A DNA stretch of 64,000 bases from Corynebacterium pacaense (GTDB taxonomy: Bacteria > Actinomycetota > Actinomycetes > Mycobacteriales > Mycobacteriaceae), in assembly GCF_900169525.1 (NCBI RefSeq), contig NZ_LT821240.1, positions 1,411,108 through 1,475,107 on the forward strand. The letters are read 5' to 3'. The notes under the pieces were generated by a model. The model was not told the DNA's origin and made no database searches. It worked only from the letters and a program-made list of their open reading frames with translations. Shown one piece after another: positions 16,976 to 25,838 of the stretch. Positions within the stretch are counted from its first letter, which is position 1; each line of letters begins with the position of its first letter. Made by a program: the position numbers and the translations under genes.

Positions 16976-17102
16976 TTCCCCGACACGTTGTGAACGCGTT
17001 CTGAATGGGTTTGTCCTCTGATCCCGGTGTGGGGTCGGTGACGATTGTAGTGGTGGAGCCAGGCGTCGTAGGTTGCGGCTCTGGCTTCTTCGCTGTCGTA
17101 GG
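16976..17102 (-). pseudogene. IS481-family transposase C-terminal remnant
   Basis: The minus-strand frame YDSEEARAATYDAWLHHYNR and onward to GKYS-stop matches the last ~42 residues of the intact IS481 transposase at 24411-25418 (YASEAERATAYETWLHHYNH). The terminal repeat (TGTACTTCCCCGACACG) follows at 16979. The rest of the gene is missing; an N-terminal piece in the same orientation lies at 18534-18740. Confidence 0.8.
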
Positions 17103-17160
17103 TTGGGCTGTGTCAAGTTCTGTAGACAGTAGAACGCTTGTTTGTTGAGTTTGCTCAGGG

Positions 17161-18316
17161 GTGGTGTGTCTCAGTTTTGGTTAACTACTTGCTGAAGCTT
17201 CGCTTTAGCGGACTCCACCTTCCGCGGGATCTCCTCAGCAGTAGCGGTCCACACATACGGGCGGGGATCATCATTATGCCCATCTAAGAACCTATTGATA
17301 CTGGCAATCAAGCTCCCCACGGTAGGAAAGACACCCCGTTTAAGGTTCTTGTCCGTCAACTCACGAAACCAGCGTTCGACCTGATTGAGCCAGGATGAGG
17401 ACGTGGGAGTGAAGTGGAAATGAAACCGCGGATGCTTATCCAACCATTTCTTCACCTCGAGGTGTTTATGTGTGGCGTAGTTATCCAAGATCACATGAAC
17501 CTGCAAACCCTTTGGTACCTGGGAGTCAACGGTGTTAAGGAATGTCAGAAACTCCTGGTGGCGGTGCTTGGGCAGACGCGACCCGATCACTTTTCCTGTG
17601 AGTACGTCCAGGGCGGGGAACAGTGTGGTGGTGCCGTTTCGCTTGTAGTCATGGGTCATGGTGTCCCCTCGGCCTGTGACCATCGGTAATGATGGCTGGG
17701 TCCGATCCAGGGCCTGGATCGAGGATTTCTCATCCATACACACCACCACCGCCTTGTCCGGGGGGTTGAGATAGAGACCGACAACGTCGATGAGTTTCTC
17801 GGTGAACTGTGGATCCGTGGAGATCTTACAACTATCCACCCGGTGGGGTTTAATACCCAGGGTCGACCAGATCCGCTGCACGGTGGCAGGAGAGATCCCG
17901 ACTTCCTTGGCCATGGTGCGCACCGACCAATGAGTGTGCCCCACGGGGGGATTCTGGTGCATGGTCTTTTCCACCAGATCAATGATGGTAGCATCATCAA
18001 TGCTGCGTTTACGTCCCCTACCTGAGGCGATGGCACCGAACCTGGTGAGGCCATCTGCATGGTAATCCTTGCGCCACGCACGTACCGTGACCGCTGTTAA
18101 CCCATAGGTGGAGGCGATGATCGAGTTGGCAATACCCTCACCGGCAGCCAGGAGAACCTTCGCTCGGATTACTTCCCGGTGCGGGGATGCTGTCGAGGCG
18201 GCAATCCGGCCCAAAATGGCCTTGTCGGTCTCGGTGAGAGGTAGTGGGGCTGCAGGCGCACTCAAGGAATCATGATACCGTACTACTACTACTTAGCCAT
18301 TTGAGAGACACACCAC
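17161..18316 (-). mobile_element. IS630-family insertion sequence, apparently intact
   Basis: The element is bounded by the inverted repeat GTGGTGTGTCTC at 17161-17172 and its complement at 18305-18316, with one transposase gene between them. A TA follows the right end, as expected for IS630 target duplication, but the left flank has no TA, so that side was rearranged after insertion. It splits the IS3/IS481 mosaic. Confidence 0.82.
17171..18265 (-). CDS. IS630-family transposase
   Basis: The 364-residue product has an N-terminal helix-turn-helix (GLTAVTVRAWRKDYHADGLT) and a DDE endonuclease domain: VVVCMDEKSSIQALDR with the first Asp, VHVILDNYATHKHLEVKKW with the second, and SSSWLNQVERWFRELTD with the Glu. 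The length is normal and no frameshift is seen, so it is probably active. Its TGA stop overlaps the left inverted repeat. Confidence 0.92.
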   Translation of the reverse strand: MSAPAAPLPLTETDKAILGRIAASTASPHREVIRAKVLLAAGEGIANSIIASTYGLTAVTVRAWRKDYHADGLTRFGAIASGRGRKRSIDDATIIDLVEKTMHQNPPVGHTHWSVRTMAKEVGISPATVQRIWSTLGIKPHRVDSCKISTDPQFTEKLIDVVGLYLNPPDKAVVVCMDEKSSIQALDRTQPSLPMVTGRGDTMTHDYKRNGTTTLFPALDVLTGKVIGSRLPKHRHQEFLTFLNTVDSQVPKGLQVHVILDNYATHKHLEVKKWLDKHPRFHFHFTPTSSSWLNQVERWFRELTDKNLKRGVFPTVGSLIASINRFLDGHNDDPRPYVWTATAEEIPRKVESAKAKLQQVVNQN

Positions 18317-18320
18317 TAGG

Positions 18321-18533
18321 ACGGACAATGCTCTGGCGGAGTCTTTCAACGCCGCACTCAAGCGGGAGGTACTTCAAGATTCCAAGGCATTTGCCAACCA
18401 GTTGACCTGCCGCCGGGACGTTTTCTACTGGTGTACCCGCTACAACACGGTGCGTCGACATTCTCGGTGTAAATATCTCGCCCCTGCAGTGTTCGAAGAG
18501 CGGGGTTATGCTATGCCAAGAACCGCTTCTTAA
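18321..18533 (+). pseudogene. IS3-family OrfB C-terminal remnant
   Basis: The plus-strand frame DNALAESFNAALKREVLQDS and onward to RRHSRCKYLAPAVFEER is the end of an IS3-type integrase core, ending at TAA 18531-18533. Its 5' part is missing, cut by the IS630 element. It may be the other end of the fragment at 16744, but most of the central gene is gone. Confidence 0.8.
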
Positions 18534-18740
18534 TTAAATCCCCTGTGATGCTACTTTCCGGGGGCTGGGCCCACCTTCAAGTGACTCACCCGCTCGATAT
18601 CTCGCAGCCCACGTCGATGCTGTCGCGGGGGAGACCTGGAAACGATCTGCGGCTCGACGAACCGGCCAGCCCTGATCATCGATTAGGGTGGCAAGAAGCT
18701 TCCTTCCAACTGGCGTGAGAGGTGCTTTAGCATGGGACAC
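18534..18740 (-). pseudogene. IS481-family transposase N-terminal remnant
   Basis: Starting at GTG 18740 the frame reads SHAKAPLTPVGRKLLATLID and then WPVRRAADRFQVSPATASTW, matching the first ~60 residues of the intact IS481 transposase at 24411. It ends at 18534 against the IS3 fragment. With the C-terminal piece at 16976-17102 in the same orientation, it suggests one IS481 copy pulled apart by later insertions. Confidence 0.78.
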
Positions 18741-18814
18741 GAAGACCTCCGGATCATCAGTGTGTGTGGTAACCCACATCCTGCCGGAGGTCTTCTTCAC
18801 CGCGCAATGCGTTC

Positions 18815-18854
18815 ACAACGTCCCAAGGAACTACACAACGTCCCAAGGAACTAC
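18815..18854. repeat. 20-bp tandem duplication in an IS481 terminal repeat
   Basis: The unit ACAACGTCCCAAGGAACTAC occurs twice in direct succession (18815-18834 and 18835-18854). It lies where the outer terminal repeat of the truncated IS481 is expected and marks the right edge of the mobile-element mosaic. Confidence 0.8.
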
Positions 18855-18963
18855 AGCATCCGCGACACCGCCTGCACTGGTCCGATCAAGTGCTTAAGTC
18901 GGACCTGTTACTAAGGAATTGCAATCGCTGTGTCGGTGAAGGAAGTGCACTTGACTCATCCGG

Positions 18964-19018
18964 AAAGGGCCGAGTTTCATGATTCAACACTTCCTAAAAC
19001 AATTCCAATCGGCCTTTT
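18964..19018 (-). terminator. Possible clpB terminator
   Basis: AAAGGGCCGA (18964-18973) and TCGGCCTTTT (19009-19018) can pair with one mismatch across a loop of about 35 bases, directly at the clpB stop. The long loop makes this a weak candidate. Confidence 0.3.
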
Positions 19019-21575
19019 AGCTCTGCCTGCTCACGTCGAGCTTCTCGCCGCCGTCGGCGACGTCGACAAGCACGGCGTCACCGTCGCGGACAGTGCCCGC
19101 GAGCAGTTCCTTGGCGAGGGTGTCGCCGATGGCCTGCTGGATGAGCCGGCGCAGCGGGCGCGCACCATAGGCCGGGTCGTAGCCGCGGTCGGCCAGCCAT
19201 GCCTTGGCGGCGTCGGACACCCGGAGTGTCAGGCGGCGACCGGACAGGCGCTGCGCCAACTGCCGGATCTGGATCTCCACGATGTGGGTGAGCTGCTCCG
19301 GGGACAACGGATCGAAGATCACCACGTCATCGAGACGGTTGATGAACTCCGGCTTGAAGGCCTTCTTCACCGCGTCCATGATCTGCTCACGCGTGCCACC
19401 CGCACCCAGGTTGGAGGTGAGGATGAGGATGGTGTTGCGGAAGTCCACCGTGCGTCCCTGTCCATCGGTGAGTCGACCTTCGTCGAGGACCTGCAACAGG
19501 ATGTCGAAGACGTCCGGGTGCGCCTTCTCCACCTCGTCGAAGAGCACGACGGTGTAGGGACGGCGTCGGACAGCCTCGGTGAGTTGGCCACCCTGGTCAT
19601 AGCCGACGTATCCGGGGGGAGCACCGACGAGACGTGCGACGGAGTGCTTCTCGCCGTACTCGGACATGTCGATGCGGACCATGGCCCGGTCATCGTCGAA
19701 GAGGAACTCCGCGACTGCCTTCGCCAGCTCGGTCTTACCCACTCCGGTGGGTCCGAGGAAGAGGAAGGAACCGGTCGGACGGTTCGGATCGGCGACACCG
19801 GCGCGCGAACGGCGCACCGCGTCGGAGACGGCCACCACGGCCTCCTCCTGACCGACCACGCGCTTGCCCAGCACCTTTTCCATGTTGAGCAGCTTCTCCG
19901 TCTCACCCTGCATCATCTTGCCCGCGGGAATGCCGGTCCAGGCGGACACCACCTCGGCGATGGTGTCGGGCGTGACCTCCTCGGAGAGCATGGCATTGTC
20001 CCCGCCACCGATGTTCTGCTCAGCTTCGGCGACCTTCTTCTCCAGCTCGGGAATCCGGCCGTAGCGCAGCTCCGCGACCTTGCCGTAATCGCCCTCACGC
20101 TCGGCGATGTCGGACTCGGAACGCAGACGCTCGAGTTCCTCCTTGGATTCACGGACCCCGTCGATGGCGGATTTCTCGTTCTGCCAGCGCGCCTTGAGCT
20201 CGGAGAGCTTCTCGCGTTCGTCGGCAAGCTCGGAACGCAGCTTCTCCAGGCGCTCCCGTGATGCTGCGTCGCTCTCCTTCGACAGCGCCACCTCCTCGAT
20301 CTCGAGGCGGCGGACGATGCGTTCGAGTTCATCGATCTCCTGCGGCGAGGAGTCGATCTCCATGCGCAGCCGGGACGCGGCCTCATCGACCAGGTCAATG
20401 GCCTTGTCGGGGAGGAACCTGCTTGTGATGTAGCGGTTGGACAGCTCAGCTGCGGCGACCAGCGCGGAGTCCTGGATGCGGACACCGTGGTGGACCTCGT
20501 AGCGTTCCTTCAGTCCGCGCAGGATTCCCACCGCATCCTCGACGGTGGGTTCACCGACGAAGACCTGCTGGAAACGACGCTCCAGGGCGGCGTCCTTCTC
20601 GATGTACTTGCGGTATTCGTTGAGCGTGGTGGCACCGACGAGGCGGAGTTCACCGCGGGCGAGCAGTGGCTTGATCATGTTTCCCGCATCCATGGCGGAC
20701 TCACCGGATGCACCCGCACCGACGATCGTGTGCAGTTCGTCGATGAAGGTGATCACCTGACCCTCTGCCCCTTTGATCTCATCGAGGACGGCCTTGAGTC
20801 GCTCCTCGAACTCACCGCGGTACTTCGCGCCGGCGACCATGGAACCGAGATCCAGGCTGATCAGGGACTTGCCCTTGAGGGATTCCGGCACGTCGCCGGC
20901 GACAATACGCCGTGCCAGCCCCTCGACGATGGCGGTCTTGCCGACACCGGGTTCACCGATGAGCACCGGGTTGTTCTTCGTGCGGCGGCTAAGAACCTGA
21001 ACCACACGGCGAATCTCCTGGTCACGACCGATAACGGGGTCAATCTTTCCCTCCCTGGCCAGCTTGGTCAGGTCGGTGGAGTACTTCTCCAACGCCTGGA
21101 ACTGGCTTTCCGGATCCTGGGTTGTCACCTTCTGACCACCGCGCACAGAGGGGAAGGCACCCTTGATCGCGTCATAGGACGCACCCGCGTTTCTCAGCAG
21201 CTCCGCGGCATCGGAGCTGCCGTGGGCGATGCCCGCGAGCAGCACCTCGGTTGAGACGTATTCATCTCCGAGTTCCCCGGCGAGTTCCTGGGCGGCGGTC
21301 AGCGCATTGAGTGCGTCACGGTTGAAATTCGGGTTGGCCAGGTTGGTACCCGATGCCCTCGGGTAGGAATCAACGAGCTTGGCGGCTTCGAGAAGGATGG
21401 CCTGCGGATCCACGCCCACGGCCTTGAGCACCGGCGAGGCCACGCCGTCCTTCTGCTCGAGAATCGCCACCAGGAGGTGGGCCGGCCGGATATCCGGGTT
21501 GCCGTTGGCGGATGCCTTCTGGAGGGCATCCTGCATGGCCTCGGAGGTCTTGGTGGTGGGATTGAATGAACTCAT
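19017..21575 (-). CDS. clpB: ATP-dependent disaggregase ClpB
   Basis: The 852-residue chaperone has the full ClpB layout: an N-terminal Clp repeat domain (residues 1-145), AAA+ module 1 with Walker A GEPGVGKT, the long coiled-coil middle domain (about 400-520), and AAA+ module 2 with Walker A GPTGVGKT plus [13 protein letters not shown]. It has no ClpP-binding tripeptide, fitting a disaggregase that works with DnaK-DnaJ-GrpE, all encoded at 33.5-37.4 kb. Control by HspR and SigH is expected from the promoter upstream. The gene is intact and full length. Confidence 0.97.
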   Translation of the reverse strand: MSSFNPTTKTSEAMQDALQKASANGNPDIRPAHLLVAILEQKDGVASPVLKAVGVDPQAILLEAAKLVDSYPRASGTNLANPNFNRDALNALTAAQELAGELGDEYVSTEVLLAGIAHGSSDAAELLRNAGASYDAIKGAFPSVRGGQKVTTQDPESQFQALEKYSTDLTKLAREGKIDPVIGRDQEIRRVVQVLSRRTKNNPVLIGEPGVGKTAIVEGLARRIVAGDVPESLKGKSLISLDLGSMVAGAKYRGEFEERLKAVLDEIKGAEGQVITFIDELHTIVGAGASGESAMDAGNMIKPLLARGELRLVGATTLNEYRKYIEKDAALERRFQQVFVGEPTVEDAVGILRGLKERYEVHHGVRIQDSALVAAAELSNRYITSRFLPDKAIDLVDEAASRLRMEIDSSPQEIDELERIVRRLEIEEVALSKESDAASRERLEKLRSELADEREKLSELKARWQNEKSAIDGVRESKEELERLRSESDIAEREGDYGKVAELRYGRIPELEKKVAEAEQNIGGGDNAMLSEEVTPDTIAEVVSAWTGIPAGKMMQGETEKLLNMEKVLGKRVVGQEEAVVAVSDAVRRSRAGVADPNRPTGSFLFLGPTGVGKTELAKAVAEFLFDDDRAMVRIDMSEYGEKHSVARLVGAPPGYVGYDQGGQLTEAVRRRPYTVVLFDEVEKAHPDVFDILLQVLDEGRLTDGQGRTVDFRNTILILTSNLGAGGTREQIMDAVKKAFKPEFINRLDDVVIFDPLSPEQLTHIVEIQIRQLAQRLSGRRLTLRVSDAAKAWLADRGYDPAYGARPLRRLIQQAIGDTLAKELLAGTVRDGDAVLVDVADGGEKLDVSRQS

Positions 21576-21659
21576 ACGTTATGTCCTTTCCTTGTCACGC
21601 CCAACCTGCCCGAAACATGCACGCAGGTCAACGCGGTATTATTGAGGTTTCTATCCTGT

Positions 21660-21723
21660 ATAACGCCCAAGGGGTTTAGTCTGTTCCACTCAAGTACAAA
21701 AAGTTGAGCGCTTGACGATCAAG
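21660..21723 (-). promoter_or_regulatory. clpB heat-shock promoter: SigH elements with overlapping HAIR operator
   Basis: On the minus strand GGAAC (21687-21683) and CGTTAT (21665-21660) are 17 bases apart, matching SigH promoters (GGAA-N17/18-CGTT). A HAIR element GTTTAGT-N7-ACTCAAG at 21674-21694 (12 of 14 positions of CTTGAGT-N7-ACTCAAG) overlaps the -35. A further dyad CTTGA-N3-TCAAG is at 21711-21723. HspR bound here would repress, SigH would activate. Confidence 0.72.
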
Positions 21724-21836
21724 TTTCCTGACACCATCCCCCAGATTACGCCAACGCCGCCGGGGTCGCAGGTGCTGCGGGGTGGGCGTCGGCACGCATT
21801 CCGTCAACGACGCACCCCGGGATGGACGGAAATGCT

Positions 21837-21862
21837 AACATTGTTGATGTGGCAACAATGTT
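21837..21862. promoter_or_regulatory. RosR-like operator at the flavoprotein start
   Basis: Perfect 10-bp arms AACATTGTTG and CAACAATGTT are separated by six bases. The core 21841-21858 matches the C. glutamicum RosR motif TTGTTGAYRYRTCAACWA at 17 of 18 positions. The ATG at 21858 and an in-frame GTG at 21849 lie inside, so binding would block the transcription start. Confidence 0.7.
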
Positions 21863-23000
21863 CGAGGCAATCATCATCGGAGCGGGCCAGGCCGGCCTCG
21901 CGGCGGCACACGAACTCACCCGCAGGGGCCTGGTCCCCGGCCGCGATTTCCTGGTCCTGGATTCCAATGAGGGCCCGGGCGGGGCGTGGCGCCACCGCTG
22001 GGACTCCCTCACCCTCGGCCGAGCCCACGGAATCGCGGACTTGCCCGGCCTCACCCTGGACAGGCCGGAGGGTTCCGTACCGGCCTCGACGGTGGTCGCC
22101 GGTTACTACGGTTCCTATGAAGAGAAGTTCTCCCTGAAGGTCGTCCGCCCCGTCCGGGTGACCCGCGTCGAACCAACCGACCCGCAAGATCGCACCAGCC
22201 CCCTCCGTGTCAGCTCGGAGGACGGGCGCAGCTGGCTGACACGTATCGTTCTCAATGCCACCGGCACCTGGACCAACCCCTATGTGCCCTTCATTCCGGG
22301 AATCGGCAGCTTCACCGGCCGGCAGCTGCACACCGCCAATTACCGTCGCGCCCGGGACCTCTCCGGACAGCGCGTGCTGGTCGTCGGAGGCGGACTCAGC
22401 GCGGTGCAGTTTCTCCTCGAGCTTGAGGGCACCGCCGAGACCACCTGGGCCACCCGACGTCCACCGAATTTCACCGAGGGACAGTTCGACGGGGGCTGGG
22501 GACTCGCAGTGGAACGCGCGGTGCGCGAGCGGACGTTTTCCGGCAGACAACCGGCCAGCGTGGTCCGCACCACCGGAATCCCCATGATTGAGCCGTACAT
22601 GGACGGCGTGGCACGGGGAATCCTGGTCAGCCGGGGAATGTTCGACAGGATCACCCCGGACGGCGTCATCTTCGGCACACCGGCACCACCGCGGGCGCAG
22701 GGCCTCGGACCCTCGGACGCCACCCGGCTGGCAGTACCGGAGAGTTGGCGCCCCTTCCCCGCGGGCACGGAACTGAAGGCGGACACCATCTTCTGGAACA
22801 CCGGCTTCCGCGCGGCGCTGCGGCACCTCGCACCCATGAGACTGCGCCGCGGCAGGGGCATTCCACTTGTCGACGAAGTGACCCCCGCCGTGGATCCGCG
22901 GGTCCTGCTGGTGGGTTACGGTTCAACGGCCTCGACGATCGGCGCGACCCGGGCCGGTCGACTGGCGGGCCGCACCGCGGTGAAGCTGCTCCGCCGCTAG
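21858..23000 (+). CDS. NAD(P)/FAD-dependent oxidoreductase (flavin monooxygenase-like)
   Basis: The 380-residue product begins with the FAD Rossmann motif (IIIGAGQAGLAAAHELTRRG) and carries GPGGAWRHRWDSLTL, a second nucleotide-binding segment VLVVGGGLSAVQFLLEL, and a late FWNTGFRAAL motif. It resembles flavin-dependent monooxygenases of unknown substrate. A RosR-like operator covers its start. In C. glutamicum RosR controls several putative monooxygenase genes, one group lying near clpB, so this is likely the counterpart in an oxidative-stress regulon. An in-frame GTG at 21849 is an alternative, leaderless start. Confidence 0.8.
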   Translation: MFEAIIIGAGQAGLAAAHELTRRGLVPGRDFLVLDSNEGPGGAWRHRWDSLTLGRAHGIADLPGLTLDRPEGSVPASTVVAGYYGSYEEKFSLKVVRPVRVTRVEPTDPQDRTSPLRVSSEDGRSWLTRIVLNATGTWTNPYVPFIPGIGSFTGRQLHTANYRRARDLSGQRVLVVGGGLSAVQFLLELEGTAETTWATRRPPNFTEGQFDGGWGLAVERAVRERTFSGRQPASVVRTTGIPMIEPYMDGVARGILVSRGMFDRITPDGVIFGTPAPPRAQGLGPSDATRLAVPESWRPFPAGTELKADTIFWNTGFRAALRHLAPMRLRRGRGIPLVDEVTPAVDPRVLLVGYGSTASTIGATRAGRLAGRTAVKLLRR

Positions 23001-23018
23001 TTGTTGACACATCACCTA
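23001..23018. promoter_or_regulatory. Second RosR-like operator with promoter for the LLM oxidoreductase
   Basis: TTGTTGACACATCACCTA fits the RosR motif at 17 of 18 positions. It contains TTGACA (23004-23009), which together with CAATGT 17 bases downstream would start transcription close to the ATG at 23040. The downstream gene therefore seems to have its own RosR-controlled, possibly leaderless promoter. Confidence 0.65.
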
Positions 23019-23039
23019 AGTGGTGGCAATGTGGAATCC

Positions 23040-24083
23040 ATGAAAGCATTCGGATTTTTGAGTTTCGGCCACTACCAGATAGGCCACGAACGCGAGATGC
23101 TCCACCAGGCACTCGATCTGGCCCGTGAGGCGGACAGTATCGGCGTCAACGGCGCCTATTTCCGCGTCCATCACTTCGCACCACAAAACGCATCACCCAT
23201 GCCGCTTCTCGGTGCCGTCATCGGCGCCACCAAGCACATCGAGGTCGGTACCGGTGTCATTGACATGCGCTATGAGAATCCGCTCTATCTCGCGGAGGAG
23301 GCCGCCGCACTGAACCTGCTTGCCGACGGCAGAGTCGCACTCGGAGTGTCCCGGGGATCGCCCGAGCCCGCCGACAAGGGCTGGGAGGCCTTCGGCTACA
23401 ACGGTGGCGACGATCCCCGTGCCGCTGAAATGGCCAGGAAGAAGTTCCTCCGCTTCCTCGATGCCATCGACGGCGAGGGCATGGCGGTCGCCGCGGACTC
23501 CCAGTACCCGCGGATGTACCGCCCCGGTGCCGCTCTTCCGATCTTCCCGCACGATCCTGAACTGCGGAAATCCATCTGGTGGGGCGCGGGATCCAGGAAC
23601 ACGGCGGAACAGGCGGCCAGGGACGGCGTCAATCTCATGAGTTCCACCCTGCTCACCGAGGCGACCGGACAGAGCCTCGGCGACCTGCAGTACGATCAGA
23701 TCCAGCGCTATCGCAGTACCTGGAAGGAATCCGGCCACGACTGGACGCCCAGGGTATCTGTGTCCCGGACGGTCTTCCCCATTGTCACCGACCGGGACCG
23801 CGAACTCTTCGGGCTCCAGGGACAGAGCGAGGACCAGATCGGAATCATCGATGACACCCGCAGCACCTTCGGCCGCTCCTACGTCGGATCACCGGATGAG
23901 CTGATCGATCAGCTCAGGGCCGATGCCGCCGTCATGGACGCCGATACCCTTATGCTCACGATCCCCAACCAGCTGGGAGTCGAGATCAACGCCTCCATTC
24001 TGCGCAACTTCGCAGAACACGTCGCCCCGGCACTGGGCTGGAAGCCGAACTGGGAGGGCAAGGTCGAGGGCTCCACGGTCTAG
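23040..24083 (+). CDS. LLM-class (luciferase-like) flavin-dependent oxidoreductase
   Basis: From ATG 23040 the 347-residue protein shows the bacterial luciferase-like TIM-barrel pattern: FGFLSFGHYQIG start, RVHHFAPQNASPMPLLGAVI, EVGTGVIDMRYENPLYLAEE and LADGRVALGVSRGSPEP. Family members use reduced FMN (or F420) to oxidise varied substrates. The gene follows the flavoprotein by 39 bases and has its own RosR-like site, so both probably answer to oxidative or electrophile stress. The substrate is unknown. Confidence 0.85.
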   Translation: MKAFGFLSFGHYQIGHEREMLHQALDLAREADSIGVNGAYFRVHHFAPQNASPMPLLGAVIGATKHIEVGTGVIDMRYENPLYLAEEAAALNLLADGRVALGVSRGSPEPADKGWEAFGYNGGDDPRAAEMARKKFLRFLDAIDGEGMAVAADSQYPRMYRPGAALPIFPHDPELRKSIWWGAGSRNTAEQAARDGVNLMSSTLLTEATGQSLGDLQYDQIQRYRSTWKESGHDWTPRVSVSRTVFPIVTDRDRELFGLQGQSEDQIGIIDDTRSTFGRSYVGSPDELIDQLRADAAVMDADTLMLTIPNQLGVEINASILRNFAEHVAPALGWKPNWEGKVEGSTV

Positions 24084-24120
24084 TTGTACCTCGCCACACG
24101 CGCCCTTATCGACGCGCAGG

Positions 24121-24304
24121 TCATGGTACCGGCGCCCGGAGACCCGTTTCCAGCCGCGGCATTCTCCGCGCCATGATCGCCGCCCTGGTCCGTGTACCCG
24201 GGAGCTGCCGGGTCCGTGAATCCTGCACCCTGAAACCCGTGTGCTCGAGATGACCGGTCAGTGCCTCCACGGACCAGTGGTATGCGGTGGTCACCGCATG
24301 TTCA
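24121..24304 (-). pseudogene. C-terminal fragment of a SAM-dependent methyltransferase cut by IS481
   Basis: The minus-strand frame PFEHAVTTAYHWSVEALTGH then LEHTGFRVQDSRTRQLPGTR and onward to a TGA at 24121-24123 is the end of a class I methyltransferase. It continues the frame of the fragment at 25418-25729, which ends in GGSLFLGFFAGTAG. The IS481 element lies exactly between them. Confidence 0.75.
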
Positions 24305-25420
24305 AAGGGCTAACTGTACTTCCCCGACACGTTGTGAACGGGTCAGGTAGGCGAAGGCCTCCGGGCAAGATGTGGGTTACCACACTCACGTCTAGACACC
24401 GGAGGCCTTCGTGACACACGCTAATGCACCCTTGACGCCCGAGGGGCGTCGTCGTCTTGTTGTTCTCATCGTCGATAGACGCTGGCCGCTGCGGCGAGCG
24501 GCGCAACGGTTCCAGTGCTCGCCCGCGACGGCGAAACGGTGGGCCGACCGGTACCGGGCAGGGCTACCGTTAACGGACCGCAGCTCGAAGCCGCTGACCT
24601 CGCCGAACCGACTACCACGCAAGACCGAACGGCGGATCGTCGCATTACGGTTCACCCGCTGGTGGGGTCCGCACCGGATCGCGTACCACCTAGGCTCGCA
24701 CCGATCCACGCTCGGGCGGGTACTGGCACGATACGACATGCCCAAGCTGGTCAACATCGACCAGGCCACCGGGCTGCCGGTGCGCAAGCCCACACCGGTC
24801 CGGTACGAGGTCGCAGCACCAGGCCAGCTGGTGCACGTAGATATCAAGAAGCAAGGCCGCATCCCCAACGGTGGCGGGTGGCGCGCCCACGGTCGCGGAT
24901 CACCCCAAGACCGTCGCGCTGGCACTGCCCGCGACAAGGCAGCACGTGCCGGCGCGGCCAGCTCCCGCGACTACCGCTACCTCCATCACGGCGTGGACGA
25001 CCACTCACGGCTGGCATACTCAAAAATCCTCGACGACGAACGCAAGGAGACCGCGGCCGGGTTCTGGACCCGCGCCAACGCGTTCTTCGCAAGCCTGGGC
25101 GTGACCGTCACAGCCGTGATGACCGACAACGGTTCCTGCTACCGCTCCCGCGCCTTCGCCAACGCCCTGGGTGAGAACATCAAGCACAAGCGGACCAAGC
25201 CCTACCATCCCCAGACCAATGGCAAAGTCGAGCGCTTAAACCGCACCCTCGCCACCGAGTGGGCCTACGTCAAGCCCTACGCCAGCGAAGCCGAGCGAGC
25301 CACCGCCTACGAGACATGGCTGCATCACTACAATCACCATAGACCCCACACCGGGATCGGCGACCAGACCCCCTCAGAACGCGTTCACAACGTCACAGGG
25401 AAGTACACCTACAGCTAACC
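24305..25420 (+). mobile_element. IS481-family insertion sequence, apparently intact
   Basis: Imperfect terminal repeats flank one transposase gene: TAACTGTACTTCCCCGACAC near 24310 and the related TGTACTTCCCTGTGACG motif (minus strand) near 25400. No clear target duplication is visible. The element splits a methyltransferase gene. Two truncated relatives lie at 16976-17102 and 18534-18740. Confidence 0.8.
24411..25418 (+). CDS. IS481-family transposase
   Basis: The 335-residue protein starts at GTG 24411 (THANAPLTPEGRRRL). An N-terminal helix-turn-helix (RRAAQRFQCSPATAKRWADR) precedes an rve integrase core with the DDE residues in LVHVDIKKQGRIP, VTAVMTDNGSCYRSRAF and YHPQTNGKVERLNRTL. The length is standard and the frame unbroken, so it is likely functional. 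Confidence 0.92.
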   Translation: MTHANAPLTPEGRRRLVVLIVDRRWPLRRAAQRFQCSPATAKRWADRYRAGLPLTDRSSKPLTSPNRLPRKTERRIVALRFTRWWGPHRIAYHLGSHRSTLGRVLARYDMPKLVNIDQATGLPVRKPTPVRYEVAAPGQLVHVDIKKQGRIPNGGGWRAHGRGSPQDRRAGTARDKAARAGAASSRDYRYLHHGVDDHSRLAYSKILDDERKETAAGFWTRANAFFASLGVTVTAVMTDNGSCYRSRAFANALGENIKHKRTKPYHPQTNGKVERLNRTLATEWAYVKPYASEAERATAYETWLHHYNHHRPHTGIGDQTPSERVHNVTGKYTYS

Positions 25421-25729
25421 CGCCGTTCCTGCAAAGAAGCCGAGGAACAGGCTCCCGCCATCACCGATGGCCCGTGCGCACTCCGCCAGTGGCTCGCCGA
25501 TCAGCTCGGGTCCGGTGTGAATGTGCGAGAACGGGGCCGGGACTCCGCCGAGGAAGTCCGTCCACTGTCCCGGCCCGCACCCGACGTCGGGCACAGGACC
25601 TGAGATCCCGCGCGCCCAGGCGAGCAGAGGCGCACGCTCGGATTCAAAGGGAGTGGTCGATCCTGGCGACACCATCGATGTACTCCCGGGCCCGCCTGGA
25701 GTAGGCGGACACAGGACCCGATCACTCAT
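25418..25729 (-). pseudogene. N-terminal fragment of a SAM-dependent methyltransferase
   Basis: From ATG 25729 the frame carries the SAM-binding motif PVPDVGCGPGQWTDFL and later HIHTGPELIGEPLAECARAI. The step from TDFLGG to VPAPFSHIHTG is much shorter than in intact methyltransferases, so about 50 residues look deleted internally. The frame then runs into IS481. The gene is thus doubly damaged; its C-terminus is at 24121-24304. Confidence 0.75.
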
Positions 25730-25838
25730 GGAGCCGACCTGCCGCGCCGCCACCCCTGGGAAGTAGCAGCCCCCGGCGGAGGGTTTTCCAGCATCGCAGC
25801 CGGTGAGATTCCGGACAAATCCCTGATCGGGGTGCACA

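Noticed and set aside
18930..21254. Long plus-strand frames opposite clpB (443 and 255 codons)
   Set aside because: They are antisense shadows caused by strong GC bias at third codon positions; clpB is unmistakable on the other strand.
24305..25420. Target-site duplication flanking the IS481 copy
   Set aside because: Flanks read AAAGGG and CCGCC without a convincing direct repeat, so none is claimed.
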